A DNA stretch of 64,000 nucleotides from CAYWFP01 sp964457365 (GTDB lineage: Bacteria; Planctomycetota; SZUA-567), in NCBI GenBank assembly GCA_964457365.1, contig CAYWFP010000001.1:77551-141550 (forward strand). The letters run 5' to 3'. Below the pieces are notes generated by a model that was given only the letters and a program-made list of their open reading frames with translations, ran no database searches and was not told the DNA's origin. The position numbers were made by a program, and so were the translations under genes. Positions 49,752 through 58,289 of this stretch are shown piece after piece (position 1 is the stretch's first letter; each line of letters begins with the position of its first letter).

Positions 49752-50522
49752 CTAATGCGCCAGACGCCGCATCAGTTCCAGCGCCCGCGGAAGATCGGTC
49801 CGGGGATCTTTCGCCTGTCCCTCGATGGAGATGCGCCCGTCGTATCCGGCGCGTTTGAGCGCGTCGAAGAAGGGGAAGAAGTCGCATTCCTCGGCGCCTG
49901 GGGCCATGCGGGCGTTCTCGGTCGCGATATGGACGTGAACCAGCAATTCGCCGTTGCGGACGATGGCCTCGATATCGTCGTCGTCTTTGAGAAGGTGATA
50001 CGCGTCGACGAGCAGGCGCACGCCCGGATGGTCGGTCGCCCGGACCAGTTCGGCCGTCTCGCTTACCGAGGTGAGTACGTTGCACTCGGACTTGTTTAGC
50101 GGTTCCATGGCCACAATCACGCCCTCGGCCGCGGCCAGCGGCGCGATCGTCCGGCAGCAGTCGACGAGTTGTCCCCAGGCGGTTTCACGCTCGAAACCTT
50201 CGGGGATGCGCCGGGCGCCGCCGGAGCCGAAGACGACGATCTCCACGCCGGCGACGCGCGCGCGGGCGAAGGCGGTCCGGGCGAACACGGCGACCGCGTC
50301 CAGATCCACGTCGGGGCCGGTAACCTTCAAGTCGCCGGGGAGAAAGCAGTTGACCGCCGGAAACGGCAGCGGCGCCTCGTCATGGGCCTGGCGCGCCCGG
50401 GCGAACGCCTCCCCGGATTCGCGCGGCTGCAGCAAAGCGCCGACCGAGCTTTCGACATAATCGTACCCGAACTCGGCGGCGAGAACCGCCGTCTCCGGAC
50501 TGCCGCAAATACCGAATTGCAT
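49752..50522 (-). CDS. sugar phosphate isomerase/epimerase-like TIM barrel
   Basis: This 256-aa protein belongs to the xylose-isomerase-like/AP-endonuclease-2 superfamily: 'FGYDYVESSVGALLQP' at the first strands, 'VEIVVFGSGGARRIPEGF', metal-ligand Glu in 'VIVAMEPLNKSECNVL', 'VRLLVDAYHLLKDDDD' with Asp and His ligands, 'LVHVHIATENARMAPG', and Glu in 'GRISIEGQAKDPRT'. The substrate is unknown; related enzymes act on inositols, hydroxypyruvate or tagatose. The start at 50522 has AAAGGGAA upstream. It sits between a lipoprotein gene and the large secreted-protein operon. Confidence 0.82.
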   Translation of the reverse strand: MQFGICGSPETAVLAAEFGYDYVESSVGALLQPRESGEAFARARQAHDEAPLPFPAVNCFLPGDLKVTGPDVDLDAVAVFARTAFARARVAGVEIVVFGSGGARRIPEGFERETAWGQLVDCCRTIAPLAAAEGVIVAMEPLNKSECNVLTSVSETAELVRATDHPGVRLLVDAYHLLKDDDDIEAIVRNGELLVHVHIATENARMAPGAEECDFFPFFDALKRAGYDGRISIEGQAKDPRTDLPRALELMRRLAH

Positions 50523-50548
50523 GCATTCCCTTTCGTTCGCCCCGACAG

Positions 50549-51397
50549 CTATTCGGGTCGATGGTAATCCCGCTCGTGGCGCTGGTATTCCGGCCAGAAT
50601 CCCTTGGACTCGATCTTGCCCGTAGACATGCGCGCGTAGATGCGATAATACGCGCGGCGGCTCTCTTCCGGATCGCCCTTGCCGGCCCAGAACTGGTAGA
50701 CCATCAGCCCGCGCTCGGCATCCTGCGACTGGTAACGGGCCTTCTTGAGCATCGGCATGAAGTTGCGGAAGAAACCGCCTTCCTTGAGGTAATTCTCGTC
50801 CAGCCATATGCAGGCCCGCAACCGCTCCTGCGGGTCGTCGCTGCCCAGCTTCTCGATCCAGTCGGCGGTTCCCGGCGGCGCGTCGGCCAGCGAGGTTTCG
50901 CGCAGCGTCTCTTCGCGCCGCTCGGGATTGCGATAGTCGCCCGCGTCCAGGAGCCACTTGCGTTCGACGACCTGGTCCTTGAGCGTCCCCGTGCCGCCGC
51001 AATCGGGGCAGGCGAACTGCAGTCGTCCCATGTCGACCTTTTTCTTGACCATCTTGCGCCAGCCTTCCATGATGGCGCCGGTCCCGTTGCAGCGCGGGCA
51101 GACCATGTCGCCCTTACGCTGGATGTGGAGGATGTCGCCGTACTTGCCGCTGAGCCAGACGGTGAGGGTGATCCAGTTGTTTTTCAGGTCCTGAATGTGT
51201 TCGCGATAGCGGTTGCCCGCGCGCAGATCCGCCGTCACGGCGTTGACGATCTCGCTGCCGCCGACGTTCATCTCCTTGAGATACTGCTGCACCGAGGCGC
51301 GCGCGATGTCGCCCCGGCGCGAGCTGCCGCCGAGACAACCGACCAGCAAGAACGACAACCCGATCCACGCCATCCAGTACCATCGGTCCGCGCGCAC
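50549..51397 (-). CDS. lipoprotein with paired DnaJ-type zinc motifs
   Basis: This 282-aa protein has the lipoprotein signal 'WIGLSFLLVGCLGGSS' and two CxxCxGxG motifs: 'CPRCNGTGAI' (~residue 100) and 'CPDCGGTGTL' (~130). These are the hallmark of DnaJ-type zinc fingers, here without a J domain. The linker between them is basic. The C-terminal ~130 residues are Trp/Tyr/Arg-rich with no recognised fold. In a periplasmic lipoprotein these Cys pairs could bind zinc or act as a redox/chaperone site. A GTG start at 51397 is supported by AAGGAG just upstream. Confidence 0.7.
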   Translation of the reverse strand: MRADRWYWMAWIGLSFLLVGCLGGSSRRGDIARASVQQYLKEMNVGGSEIVNAVTADLRAGNRYREHIQDLKNNWITLTVWLSGKYGDILHIQRKGDMVCPRCNGTGAIMEGWRKMVKKKVDMGRLQFACPDCGGTGTLKDQVVERKWLLDAGDYRNPERREETLRETSLADAPPGTADWIEKLGSDDPQERLRACIWLDENYLKEGGFFRNFMPMLKKARYQSQDAERGLMVYQFWAGKGDPEESRRAYYRIYARMSTGKIESKGFWPEYQRHERDYHRPE

Positions 51398-51446
51398 GTC
51401 TTCTCCTTTGCTCCGGGATTCCGGCAGTGGCTGTCGCCGCCAGCGC

Positions 51447-52787
51447 CTAATCCCCCGCCGCGGCCACCTTCTCCATCAGCGCCTGGTAACCGTAATGCGC
51501 CACGAGCAGGTCCAGCAACGCCATCGCCGTGTAATTCTCCGCCACCGGCCAGATGCGCGCGACGATGGTCGGGTCGCGCCGGGTGATCGCCGCCAGGTCC
51601 TTGTCCTCCAGCGTATACTTGTCGACGGTATGCTGCGGCTTGGCGATGGTGGGCGTAGGCTTGACCGCCAGCCGCGCGACCAGCGCCGGTCCCGTCGCCA
51701 GGCCGCCGGTGACGCCGCCGGCGCGGTTGCTGTCGAAGACCACCTCGCCGTTCTCGTTGTGCATCATGTCGTTGCTTTCGGAGCCGGTCATGTCCTTGAC
51801 GCCGAAACCGGCGCCGACTTCGACGCCTTTGACCGCGCCGATACCGAGCATGCGCCCCAACTCCGCGTCGAGCTTGGCGAAGACCGGCTCGCCGAGCCCG
51901 GGCGGCACGCCCAGGGCCACCACCTCGACCACGCCGCCGGAGCTGTCGCCGGTGGCGGTGATCCTGTTGCAGGCCTCGACCATGGCCTCGCCCGCGTCGA
52001 TGTCGGGGCAGTTGATGACGTGATGCACGTTATATTTCTCGCGCACCGCCTCGGGGACGATCCGGGGCGCTTTGCCGCGGATGGCTTCGATCTCCTGCTC
52101 GATCTGCGCGAAGACCGCCGCCTTCTGCAGAAAGCGCATCTCCATGCTCGCGCGCCCGCCGACGTAAACCTCCTGGTAGAACGGGTCGTAATCGCGGCGA
52201 AACGCCTTGTACCGTTCGGTATACTCCAGAACCTGCCGCGCGTCGATCTCGGGGCAGCGCACGCCAGCGGCCTCCTTGACATAGCTGAACACCTCGATGC
52301 CGCAGGCCTTGAGTATCTTCTTGGCCACGTAGCCCGCACCGACGATGGTGCTGGTATAGCGGCCGCTGAAGATGCCCGCGCCGATGGCGTCGTCGGCGGG
52401 GCCGTATTTCTTGAACGAGGCGTACGAGGCGTGTCCAGGGCGCGGCGTGCGGTTGGTATCCTGGTACTGCTTGATGTGGATGAAGTGTCGGTCCAGATTC
52501 GGAACCAGTATCGTCAGCGGCGTACCGTTGGTGCGGTTCTTGTTTCCCGCGTCCTCGACCGTGTCGTCGACGTTGAGGCCCGAGTAGATAATCGGCAGGT
52601 CCGGCTCCTTCCGCGGGGACGACAGCTCGTCCGCGCCGGGCTTTCTCAGCAGCAGGTCCCCGTAAATTTCACGCTCGGTCAGCAACATTCCCGCCGGCAC
52701 GCCCTGAATCAGCGCGCTCAATCCCTCCTGGTAGGAACCGCCGGCGACGCTGACCTGGAAGCAACGTCCGAAATGACAGCCGATCAT
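51447..52787 (-). CDS. divergent chorismate synthase (AroC-like)
   Basis: AroC makes chorismate from EPSP using reduced FMN. This 446-aa protein keeps much of the family: 'PAGMLLTEREIYGDLLLRKP', 'SSPRKEPDLPIIYSGL', 'TNGTPLTILVPNLD', 'RPGHASYASFKKYG' (the second invariant His, His119), 'TGDSSGGVVEVVALGVPPGL' and 'SNRAGGVTGGLATGP'. The first signature G-E-S-H-G reads Gly16-Gly-Ser-Tyr19-Gln, so the first catalytic His is lost. It is also ~80 residues longer than usual, with an insert after His119. Either the lineage uses a modified enzyme or this is a paralogue with another role. No other aro genes are near. Confidence 0.78.
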   Translation of the reverse strand: MIGCHFGRCFQVSVAGGSYQEGLSALIQGVPAGMLLTEREIYGDLLLRKPGADELSSPRKEPDLPIIYSGLNVDDTVEDAGNKNRTNGTPLTILVPNLDRHFIHIKQYQDTNRTPRPGHASYASFKKYGPADDAIGAGIFSGRYTSTIVGAGYVAKKILKACGIEVFSYVKEAAGVRCPEIDARQVLEYTERYKAFRRDYDPFYQEVYVGGRASMEMRFLQKAAVFAQIEQEIEAIRGKAPRIVPEAVREKYNVHHVINCPDIDAGEAMVEACNRITATGDSSGGVVEVVALGVPPGLGEPVFAKLDAELGRMLGIGAVKGVEVGAGFGVKDMTGSESNDMMHNENGEVVFDSNRAGGVTGGLATGPALVARLAVKPTPTIAKPQHTVDKYTLEDKDLAAITRRDPTIVARIWPVAENYTAMALLDLLVAHYGYQALMEKVAAAGD

Positions 52788-52871
52788 CTCTTTCCCTTCT
52801 CTTCAATAGACGCATTCTGGCAATGACCGGGAAATCAAGCATAGGGATTTGGCCGCGTTTGGCAAGCATTC

Positions 52872-52900
52872 TTGCCCCCGGGCATCGCGCCGGATACGAT
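52872..52900 (+). promoter_or_regulatory. promoter of the small membrane protein gene
   Basis: TTGCCC (52872-52877), a 17-bp spacer and TACGAT (52895-52900) lie 17 bp before ATG 52918, in the divergent gap after the aroC-like start. Confidence 0.5.
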
Positions 52901-52917
52901 GTCGGAAAGGAAGCCGC

Positions 52918-53340
52918 ATGGGAAGTCCGTCACGAAATCTCGTCCGTGCCCTGCTTACCGGCCTGGCCTCGGTCGCCCTGGGTTTTCTTCTCTTCTTCCT
53001 CGTCGAATTGTTGTTGGTGCTGCTGCTCTCGCCTGCGGGCCTGGCGCCGGGCTTCTGTCTGCACGGCTTCCTGTTCAGTCTCGCGCATCTGACCGCCGCG
53101 ACCTGGATCGGCGCACGGCGGGCCGCACGAGCGAGTGCCGCGGCCTGCCCGCTGATCTTCGCGCTGGCGACGCTGCCGCTGCTGTGGTGGCTCCACGCCC
53201 GGCTGCCGCCGGGCTTGCTCCGTTTTCTGGCCGTCTCGCTCTGGCCGGTCACCATCGGCTGCTGCGCCTTCGGCGGGTACCAGGGATCTCTTCTGCGACG
53301 GCAACGCCAGACGGATTCTTCCGGCCAACCCGAACCGTAG
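52918..53340 (+). CDS. small unknown membrane protein
   Basis: This 140-aa protein has about four hydrophobic helices ('LLTGLASVALGFLLFFLVEL', then around residues 40-65, 75-95 and 100-120) and a short polar C-terminus. It is a plausible integral inner-membrane protein with no recognised family. An AGGA ribosome site and a promoter-like sequence precede the start. It lies upstream of, and on the same strand as, the RING-like gene, which has its own promoter. Confidence 0.6.
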   Translation: MGSPSRNLVRALLTGLASVALGFLLFFLVELLLVLLLSPAGLAPGFCLHGFLFSLAHLTAATWIGARRAARASAAACPLIFALATLPLLWWLHARLPPGLLRFLAVSLWPVTIGCCAFGGYQGSLLRRQRQTDSSGQPEP

Positions 53341-53355
53341 AAGCGCATTTCTCCG

Positions 53356-53384
53356 CTGACAATGTGTGGCGTTTTCGGTATCAT
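53356..53384 (+). promoter_or_regulatory. sigma-70 promoter of the RING-like gene
   Basis: CTGACA (53356-53361), a 17-bp spacer and TATCAT (53379-53384) each differ from consensus at one position. They lie 28 bp before ATG 53413. Confidence 0.75.
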
Positions 53385-53412
53385 GCCGTGGCGATCAGGT
53401 AGGAAGCGATAC

Positions 53413-54189
53413 ATGTCCATCCACTTCGAATGCCAGTGCGGCTTCGCCATGAGCGCGGCCGACCGCCACGCGGGTCTGCTCGCACGCTGCAGCCGCTGCA
53501 AGGCATTGATCAAGGTGCCCGGCACGCCGCCGCCCGGGATGGGCGAGGAAGGCATACCCATCCTGCGCGAGGACGGCGAACTGATCGCGCCGGAACCGGA
53601 AGCGGGCGACGCAACGGGCGCCAGCGTCATCTGCCCCTCCTGCGGCGAAGAGGTGGAGGCGGCCGAGGCCATCGCCTGCATCGCCTGCCGCGGCCTCTTC
53701 CACCTGCGCTGCTGGGAGCGCGCCGGCGGCTGCACCGTCGCCACCTGCGTCAACGGTCCGCAGTCGCGCAAGCGCACCCTGCGCGCGGCCAACAAGCAGA
53801 CGACCGAGCGACACTGCCCCGCCTGCGGCGGCGTCATCCCCGACCGCGCCCAGCGCTGTCGCCACTGCGGCGTGCATGTCGACCCGACCGACAACACGGT
53901 TCTGGCGCGCAAGCGTGTCCGCCGAAGGACGAGCAAACTCGCCGCCTACAGCCTCATCGGCGGCATCGTCTGCTTCTTCCTCGCGGCCATCCTCATCGCC
54001 TACCCGTCGGCGCTGATCATCCCCGTCGGCTTCGGCGCGTTCGCCTCGCTGGTCATGGCGGTGGCCGGTATCGTCGTCATCTCGCGCCGCGAAAACGAAT
54101 TCGTCGGCCTGCCGCTGGCGGTTATCGGACTCTGCCTGGGCATGCTCAACGGCTTTCTGACGCTGATGGCGCTAATCCGGCTGGTGTAA
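53413..54189 (+). CDS. membrane protein with zinc ribbons and prokaryotic RING-like finger
   Basis: This 258-aa protein has a zinc-ribbon-like start ('ECQCGFAMSAADRHAG' with 'CSRCKAL'), a RING-like finger at ~78-115 ('CPSCGEEV', 'CIACRGLFHLRCWERAGGC'; Cys/His spacing of the Prok-RING family), another four-Cys ribbon ('CPACGGVIPDRAQRCRHCG', ~135-153), then three hydrophobic helices in residues ~175-258. RING-like fingers in bacteria are linked to ubiquitin-like or membrane-sorting roles in some lineages. No ubiquitin-like gene is visible nearby, so function is open. The RDD-family protein at 13206-14183 has a similar ribbon start. Confidence 0.72.
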   Translation: MSIHFECQCGFAMSAADRHAGLLARCSRCKALIKVPGTPPPGMGEEGIPILREDGELIAPEPEAGDATGASVICPSCGEEVEAAEAIACIACRGLFHLRCWERAGGCTVATCVNGPQSRKRTLRAANKQTTERHCPACGGVIPDRAQRCRHCGVHVDPTDNTVLARKRVRRRTSKLAAYSLIGGIVCFFLAAILIAYPSALIIPVGFGAFASLVMAVAGIVVISRRENEFVGLPLAVIGLCLGMLNGFLTLMALIRLV

Positions 54190-54291
54190 CTCAAGGCGGA
54201 AGCTGGAAACGCCGATACTATTCCCGACGTCCGGACCGCCGCGCCGAAGCGGCATCGGCGAATTACGCCTTGCATAGAAGGAGCCCCTGCC

Positions 54292-54747
54292 ATGCGCGTC
54301 TGGTTCAGCCTGTTCCTCCTCGTACTGATCGTCGCCTCGTGCTGCGCCCAGCAGACGTTGCAGAAGCCGAGCGGCGAGGAAGCCCCTGCCGAAGAAGGCG
54401 CCGCCGAGAGCGATGCGGCCGCGGAGGCGCCGGGCGACGCCATGGAACGCGGCATCGCGCATTATCGTCGGCAGGAATGGGCCGAAGCCGAAGCCGCGTT
54501 CCGCTCCGTTGCCGAAGGAAGCGACAACGCCGTGGCCTGGCAACTGCTCGGCTCGACCCTCTCGCAACTGGAGCGCTACGACGAGGCGCGGCCGTGTTTC
54601 CAGCGCGCGCTCGATCTGGGTATCGAGGAAGGCTATATCCCCGTCCTCGACCGCTACATCCCCAGCAAAGAGCAGGGCGAGGAAGCCGCGGAGACGCCCG
54701 CGGAAGAGAACGGCAACAACCCGCAGACGCCGCCGCCGGCCTCCTGA
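54292..54747 (+). CDS. TPR-containing lipoprotein
   Basis: This 151-aa protein has a lipoprotein signal ('LFLLVLIVASCCAQQ', lipidated Cys at 17 or 18), an acidic Ala/Glu-rich linker (~25-48), then about two tetratricopeptide repeats: 'GIAHYRRQEWAEAEAAFRSV' and 'WQLLGSTLSQLERYDEARPC'. The tail is Glu/Pro-rich. It is probably a periplasmic protein-protein interaction module. It lies ~100 bp after the RING-like gene and ~110 bp before the diguanylate cyclase, on the same strand. Confidence 0.65.
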   Translation: MRVWFSLFLLVLIVASCCAQQTLQKPSGEEAPAEEGAAESDAAAEAPGDAMERGIAHYRRQEWAEAEAAFRSVAEGSDNAVAWQLLGSTLSQLERYDEARPCFQRALDLGIEEGYIPVLDRYIPSKEQGEEAAETPAEENGNNPQTPPPAS

Positions 54748-54791
54748 GCCGTCACCCGTCACCGGATTCCGTGCGCCGCACCACCGTTTTC

Positions 54792-54842
54792 GTCCGATAG
54801 AAACCGGGAGAGGGGGCTATTCCGTTTCCCGGGTTTTCGGAC
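54792..54842 (+). promoter_or_regulatory. structured leader of the diguanylate cyclase gene
   Basis: Nested inverted repeats GTCCGA/TCGGAC (54792-54797 with 54837-54842) and CCGGGA/TCCCGG (54804-54809 with 54827-54832) end directly before the ribosome site (AAAGAGG at 54843-54849). The hairpin could control translation. It does not resemble the known c-di-GMP riboswitch cores. Confidence 0.45.
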
Positions 54843-54855
54843 AAAGAGGCCTCGC

Positions 54856-56442
54856 ATGCGTGAATTGACAGGATCGCTTCTCCGGGGCGCCGTGATCCTG
54901 GCGGCGGTGCTGCTGCTGCTGACTGCGGGCGAGCAGCATTTCCGCCCCGAGCAGACGCGTATCGCCGCGCTGGCGGTTCCCCTCGGCGCCGGCGTCGCTC
55001 TGGCGTTGCTGGTCTTTCATCATCTTTACTGGCGCGACCGCGAACGGCAGGAGCGTTACCGCCTGCGCCTGCAGGAACGCGAGGACGAGATCGCCGGCCT
55101 GCAGGGACAGGTGCGCGCGCTCGAGCACCGCCGCCGCCAGCTCAGCGAGCAGATCGAGGCGCTGACCGCCCACCGCAACCTCGCCCGGGCCGCGACCAGC
55201 TACACCTCCCTGGAGGAGTTCCTGGACGAGACCGCGCGCCTGGCCCGCGACAACAGCGGCGCGCGCGACCTGGTGGTTTTCCTGCGCAGTGGCGCGCGCG
55301 AAACACCGACACCGCACGCCTATTATCACCTCTGCGGGGCGACGGAACTCTGCCTGCATTTCACCGGCGGCGGCGGCATCGTCCTCGCCGAGGAGATGGA
55401 CCGCTACGCGCCGCGGACGGGGGTTCTCGACGCGGAGATGCTGCGCGCGCGCAAGCTGCAGGTGTTCGCGCAGGGCGCGCACGTGGCGGTGACCGCGGAA
55501 CTGACCTACCGCGGCGCGGCCGTCGGCAGCCTCCGGCTGGCGCTCTTGCATATCGAGCCCGAAGCGATGCCGGAGAAAGCGGTGCTGCGTAAGCTGGTCA
55601 TGGGCGAGCTCGGCAACGTCCGCCTCGACAACGGCGGGCTCACGGACGTGCTCGAGCGGCGACGCGCGGTCCGCTACGACTCGCGCCGCCACGTAATGGA
55701 GCTCGCCTGCCCCCTCGGCGGCGAAGCCGACGCGCCGGGGGTCATCAAGATGGGCTTCGACCACGACCGCACGGTCGATCCCGAGCGCCTCGTCGAGGAA
55801 CGACGCCAGATCCTCGCCACCACTGCCGCGCACGTTACCCAGATTCTGCGTCACGAGAAGCTCTACGAACAGGCCACCCGCGACGGGCTTACCGGCCTCT
55901 TCAACAAGCGGCACATGCTTGGCGCCATGGAGAATTTCATACGCGTCGCCGCGCGGCACGGCAGCCACCTTTCGCTGATCCTGCTGGACATCGACCACTT
56001 CAAGAAGGTCAACGACACCTACGGCCACCTCACCGGCGATATCATCCTGCGCGACGTCGGCGCCATCCTGCGCGACTCGGTGCGCGAATGCGACATGGCC
56101 TGCCGCTACGGCGGCGAGGAGCTGGCGGTGTTGCTGCCCGAGGGCGGCCTCGAGGGCAGCGTCGGCCTGGCCGAGCGCATCCGCGCGCGCATCGAGAAGC
56201 ACGACTTCGTCGGCGAGAACGGCGAGACGCTCAAGATCACCACCAGCCTCGGCGTCGCCGCGTTCCGCGAAGGGATGGAGCGCCCCGAGCAGCTTATCGC
56301 CGACGCCGACGCGGTGCTCTACGAAGCCAAGCACGGCGGGCGCAACCGCGTCATCGTGGCCCAGCCGGCGGCGGCCAAACCCAGCAGCCGCACTTCCCAC
56401 CGCTTTCGCCCGCCCCGGCGCCAGCACAGCGTCCGGCTCTGA
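54856..56442 (+). CDS. membrane-bound diguanylate cyclase (GAF-like + GGDEF)
   Basis: It makes c-di-GMP from two GTP. The 528-aa product has two N-terminal membrane helices (~9-25 and ~37-57), a coiled coil (~60-115), a GAF-like sensor region (~115-330) and a GGDEF domain (~345-505). The latter shows 'LLDIDHFKKVNDTYGHLTGD' and the active-site loop 'CRYGGEELAVLLPEG' (GGEEL). The inhibitory I-site RxxD ('RECD') sits five residues before it, so product feedback is expected. With a PilZ-like regulator and two MshEN proteins in the window, it makes c-di-GMP signalling plausible here. Confidence 0.93.
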   Translation: MRELTGSLLRGAVILAAVLLLLTAGEQHFRPEQTRIAALAVPLGAGVALALLVFHHLYWRDRERQERYRLRLQEREDEIAGLQGQVRALEHRRRQLSEQIEALTAHRNLARAATSYTSLEEFLDETARLARDNSGARDLVVFLRSGARETPTPHAYYHLCGATELCLHFTGGGGIVLAEEMDRYAPRTGVLDAEMLRARKLQVFAQGAHVAVTAELTYRGAAVGSLRLALLHIEPEAMPEKAVLRKLVMGELGNVRLDNGGLTDVLERRRAVRYDSRRHVMELACPLGGEADAPGVIKMGFDHDRTVDPERLVEERRQILATTAAHVTQILRHEKLYEQATRDGLTGLFNKRHMLGAMENFIRVAARHGSHLSLILLDIDHFKKVNDTYGHLTGDIILRDVGAILRDSVRECDMACRYGGEELAVLLPEGGLEGSVGLAERIRARIEKHDFVGENGETLKITTSLGVAAFREGMERPEQLIADADAVLYEAKHGGRNRVIVAQPAAAKPSSRTSHRFRPPRRQHSVRL

Positions 56443-56507
56443 AGCCCGCCGCACCGCGCGGACGAACTCCGTATCCGGACAGAAGAGGAGTCCATGGACA
56501 GGCGCGG

Positions 56508-58205
56508 TCAGTACTCGAGGCGCTGGGTGTGCTTGGGGTAGCCGAGGTTGGTGCGGTACTTGGCCACCGTGCGGCGCTTGATGTCGATGCCATCGGCGGC
56601 GAGTAGTTTCTGGATCTCGTCGTCCTTGAGCGGCTTCTTCTTGTCTTCGGCGTCGATGATCTCGCGCACGCGGTTCATGATGTGCACGTTGCTCGTGGCC
56701 TTGTCGCCGCTGTCGCCGACGGCGCGGGTGAAGAAGAAACGCAGCGGGCGGATGCCCATGGGCGTGTCGAGGTACTTCTCGCGCACGGTGCGGCTGACGG
56801 TGCTGGTGTCGATCTCGAGGCGCGCGGCCACGTCCTGCATCATCAGCGGCGCCGGCGCGTCGGCCTTGCCGGAGAGGAAGTCCTTCTGCTTGGCCACGAT
56901 CTGGCGGGTGACGCGGTAGAGCGTCTGTCCGCGCAGGTCGATGGCGCTGACGAGCCAGCGCGCGGTGTTGTACTTCTCGCGCATCACCTTGCCCTGCTCG
57001 CCGTGCTTGACCATCGCCTGCATCTGGCGGAATTCCTCGGCGCGCTCGGGATCCTTCTCGATGGAGGCGCGCATCTGCTTGCCGCGCTGGCTGTTGTCGA
57101 AGAGCGCGACGAAGAGGTCCGAGACGTAGGGCTGGCGGCCGTCGGCCAGGCGGACCTCCCACTTGCGGTGCTCGTCGTGCAGCAGTTCCAGCTCGGTCTC
57201 GGCCTCCACCAGCGCGGTGCGCGCCACTTTCAGCGGCCACTCGCCCTCCGGGCCGGTGTTCTCGCGCTCGGCCTGCCGCAACTCCGCGCGCCGCTTCTCC
57301 AGCGTCGTCTCGAGTTTCTCTATCTCGCCGTTTTCCGGCGCCGCCAGCTCGGTCACCGCGTCGGGCTTGACGTGCACCGCCGCGGACCGGCCGAAGTCGA
57401 GCCCCGGATGCGGGTTAAGCGTGCGGATGAACTGGATGGCGTCCTTGACGTCCTCGATGTCGCACTTCTCCGCGCGGGCTATCTGCGGCAGGCGGTTGGC
57501 CGCGAGGTTCTCCAGGTGTCGCTCGATCAGGCCGCGCTCGAAGGAGAAGCCGTTGTTCGACTTGGCGTCGAGTTGCAGCAGCAGGCATTCCTTCAGGTCG
57601 CGCGCGCCCACTCCCGCCGGGTCGAGCGTCTGCACCAGCGCCAGCGCCCGCCGTAGTTCCTCCTCCGAGGGAGGCGGAGTCACCTCGCCGTTGACGGTCT
57701 CCAGGAGCGGCGTGGCGAGGTAGCCGTTGTCCTCGAGGTTGTAGATGATCCGGCTGGCCAGCTCGCGCGTGCGCGGGTCCGTGTCGATCTCCCCGAGTTG
57801 GTCCACGAGGTATTCGCGGAAGTCCTTTTGCGGCGAGACGGCGTTCTCGATGATATCGAAGCGCTCGTCGTCCGGGGCGGGGCGGCGCGGGGCGGATTCG
57901 TCGTAGAACTCGTCCCAGTCGTAATCCATCTCGTCGATCTTGCGCAGGTCGTGGTTGGCGTCGTCGGATTCCATCTCGTTCTCGGCATACGCCTCGTCCT
58001 GCTCGCCGGGCTCGTTGCCGTCGGCGTCGCGCATCTCCAACAATTCCAGCGCCGGATTCTCCAGCAACTCCTGCTGGATGCGCTGCTCGAGCTCCAGGAT
58101 GGGAAGTTGCAGCAACTCCATGGACTGGATCATCTGGGGCATCAGCCGCGTCTCGAGACGCGTGCCCATCTGCATCTGCAGTCCGTGTGACATCTCCGGC
58201 GCCAT
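56508..58205 (-). CDS. rpoN: RNA polymerase sigma-54 factor, with an extra coiled-coil segment
   Basis: RpoN directs polymerase to -24/-12 promoters and needs AAA+ activators. The 565-aa product has region I ('MPQMIQSMELLQLPILELEQ', residues 22-41), the acidic region II (~57-115), core-binding region III, the HTH ('VAARLEIDTSTVSRTVREK') and the RpoN box 'IKRRTVAKYR' near 542-551. It is ~80 aa longer than usual. Much of this is a segment at ~286-350 with coiled-coil character ('KLETTLEKRRAELRQAEREN'). ATG 58205 is supported by GAGG upstream and by homology. It likely drives the flagellar genes at 62 and 6244. Confidence 0.93.
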   Translation of the reverse strand: MAPEMSHGLQMQMGTRLETRLMPQMIQSMELLQLPILELEQRIQQELLENPALELLEMRDADGNEPGEQDEAYAENEMESDDANHDLRKIDEMDYDWDEFYDESAPRRPAPDDERFDIIENAVSPQKDFREYLVDQLGEIDTDPRTRELASRIIYNLEDNGYLATPLLETVNGEVTPPPSEEELRRALALVQTLDPAGVGARDLKECLLLQLDAKSNNGFSFERGLIERHLENLAANRLPQIARAEKCDIEDVKDAIQFIRTLNPHPGLDFGRSAAVHVKPDAVTELAAPENGEIEKLETTLEKRRAELRQAERENTGPEGEWPLKVARTALVEAETELELLHDEHRKWEVRLADGRQPYVSDLFVALFDNSQRGKQMRASIEKDPERAEEFRQMQAMVKHGEQGKVMREKYNTARWLVSAIDLRGQTLYRVTRQIVAKQKDFLSGKADAPAPLMMQDVAARLEIDTSTVSRTVREKYLDTPMGIRPLRFFFTRAVGDSGDKATSNVHIMNRVREIIDAEDKKKPLKDDEIQKLLAADGIDIKRRTVAKYRTNLGYPKHTQRLEY

Positions 58206-58289
58206 GACGGCGTCCTCGTGAAAAAGGCCGGCGAAATTTCCCGGACTCGTCCGGCCGACCAAGGGACCGGTGCGGTTTGACGATACTCC

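Noticed and set aside
54792..54842. c-di-GMP riboswitch before the diguanylate cyclase
   Set aside because: The leader forms a simple nested hairpin. The conserved bases of GEMM-I or GEMM-II aptamers are absent.
54817..57240. An 807-codon open frame on the - strand across the diguanylate cyclase
   Set aside because: It overlaps well-supported GGDEF and rpoN genes, has low-complexity composition and matches no family.
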